This document shows positions 11,997 to 12,283 of a DNA stretch of 12,283 nucleotides, in pieces (within the stretch, counting starts at the first letter, position 1; the number at the start of each line of letters is the position of its first letter). The DNA is from GWC2-37-13 sp964458735 (GTDB taxonomy: Bacteria; Patescibacteriota; Microgenomatia; UBA1406; GWC2-37-13): the NCBI GenBank assembly GCA_964458735.1, contig CAYWJV010000024.1, positions 1 through 12,283 of the forward strand, read 5' to 3'. A model generated the notes under the pieces. It ran no database searches, had not been told where the DNA came from, and was given only the letters and a program-made list of their open reading frames with translations. Position numbers and translations under genes: made by a program.

Positions 11997-12182
11997 ATGG
12001 CAATTAAAGTTTTAGTTGAAAAATTTAAAAAACATAAGTGTCCAGCCATTGAGTCTTGTCCTGTTGGCGCTTTGACCCAAAAAGACGAAAACAGCCCACC
12101 GGTTGTTGATGCGACTAAATGTATCGAATGTGAACTTTGTACGACTACCTGCCCTAATGGTGAATTCATTTTAGAAGAGTAG
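11997..12182 (+). CDS. Small 4Fe-4S ferredoxin with one complete cluster site
   Basis: The 61-residue protein has Cys15, Cys21, Cys42, Cys45, Cys48 and Cys52. CIECELCTTTCP is a CxxCxxCxxxCP motif. CPVGAL (21-26) supplies the remote Cys-Pro that completes the cluster of Cys42/45/48 in the bacterial ferredoxin fold. The N-terminal motif that should ligate the second cluster with Cys52 is reduced to Cys15-x5-Cys21, so a single [4Fe-4S] cluster is expected. It would act as a soluble electron carrier. It lies 7 bp after mtnP in the series that contains a radical SAM enzyme, for which it is a possible reductant, though that partnership is inference. Its last 12 bases overlap the converging gene on the other strand. 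Confidence 0.85.
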   Translation: MAIKVLVEKFKKHKCPAIESCPVGALTQKDENSPPVVDATKCIECELCTTTCPNGEFILEE

Positions 12183-12283
12183 AGTCTGATTTTTATACCA
12201 TTGAAAAATCCGTTTTATTGTTTGTGACATTGAATATACTGGTTTCCAACCAAGCGTTTTTTTTATCTTTGAATAATCAAGCG
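12171..12283 (-). CDS. C-terminal end of a sugar epimerase/dehydratase, cut by the window edge
   Basis: Reading the minus strand from 12281, 36 codons run to a TAA at 12173-12171. The peptide begins LDYSKIKKTLGWKPVYS and continues to an IFQWYKN segment. This is the typical last helix region of extended SDR nucleotide-sugar epimerases and dehydratases, where (D/S)xSKxKxxLGWxPxxS is followed by an amphipathic helix ending in WY. The rest of the gene lies beyond the window, so the NAD site and substrate are not visible. It converges on the ferredoxin gene, and the two coding regions overlap by 12 bp. It shows that sugar-biosynthesis genes continue to the right. Confidence 0.75.
   Translation of the reverse strand, partial: LDYSKIKKTLGWKPVYSMSQTIKRIFQWYKNQTLLF

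Noticed and set aside
1..12283. Recoded TGA (as in Gracilibacteria/SR1)
   Set aside because: Genes end at TGA with proper family C-termini and the next gene follows closely (for example 4809-4811, 5392-5394, 7840-7842), and no in-frame TGA interrupts a conserved gene.
1..12283. CRISPR arrays, tRNA or rRNA genes, insertion sequences, prophage genes
   Set aside because: I found no regularly spaced repeats, no transposase or integrase motifs and no structural RNA signatures on either strand.

Overview
The window is AT-rich (by eye in the mid-30s % G+C), densely packed bacterial DNA with the standard code (TGA is used as a stop). Gene gaps are a few bases to tens of bases, several genes overlap, Shine-Dalgarno sites are mostly absent, and one TTGACA/TAGAAT promoter is clear. 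The gene content is surface-glycan enzymes mixed with nucleoside salvage. This fits a small-genome bacterium such as a Candidate Phyla Radiation (Patescibacteria) member, but no phylogenetic marker gene is present, so that placement is inference.

Layout. Positions 1-3675 are on the minus strand and read right to left: a HAD-type phosphatase, a thiamine-diphosphate enzyme of the acetolactate synthase/YerE class, a membrane-anchored family 2 glycosyltransferase, and the first codons of a further gene running off the left edge. A 29-bp divergent promoter region separates this from a long plus-strand series. That series is: an MtnA-family aldose-1-phosphate isomerase; a class II aldolase overlapping it by 8 bp; a three-domain NeuB-SAF-cupin sialic-acid-synthase-like protein with its own promoter; an NAD-dependent sugar epimerase/dehydratase; a 131-bp palindromic element; a GDP-mannose-hydrolase-like NUDIX protein; a sugar C-methyltransferase-like protein; a radical SAM protein with an auxiliary-cluster region; adenine phosphoribosyltransferase; methylthioadenosine phosphorylase; and a 61-residue ferredoxin. 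The series converges on the 3' end of another minus-strand sugar epimerase at the right edge.

How the genes may work together. Two themes are interleaved. The first is synthesis and attachment of an unusual surface sugar (NeuB fusion, epimerases, NUDIX, C-methyltransferase, TPP enzyme, HAD phosphatase, polyprenyl-phosphate-type glycosyltransferase). The second is disposal of SAM-derived nucleosides: the phosphorylase would release adenine (recaptured by Apt) and a 5-substituted ribose-1-phosphate, MtnA would isomerise the latter, and the adjacent class II aldolase would cleave it to DHAP plus an aldehyde. This matches the published DHAP shunt/5-deoxyribose disposal logic. The radical SAM enzyme in the same series is a plausible source of 5'-deoxyadenosine, and the small ferredoxin a plausible electron donor.

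The two most unusual non-coding observations are the 131-bp quasi-palindrome that exactly fills the gap at 7840-7970, and a recurring TANAAT-like -10 box only 6-7 nt before ATG codons, which predicts leaderless mRNAs. No stretch over 300 bp lacks a gene.
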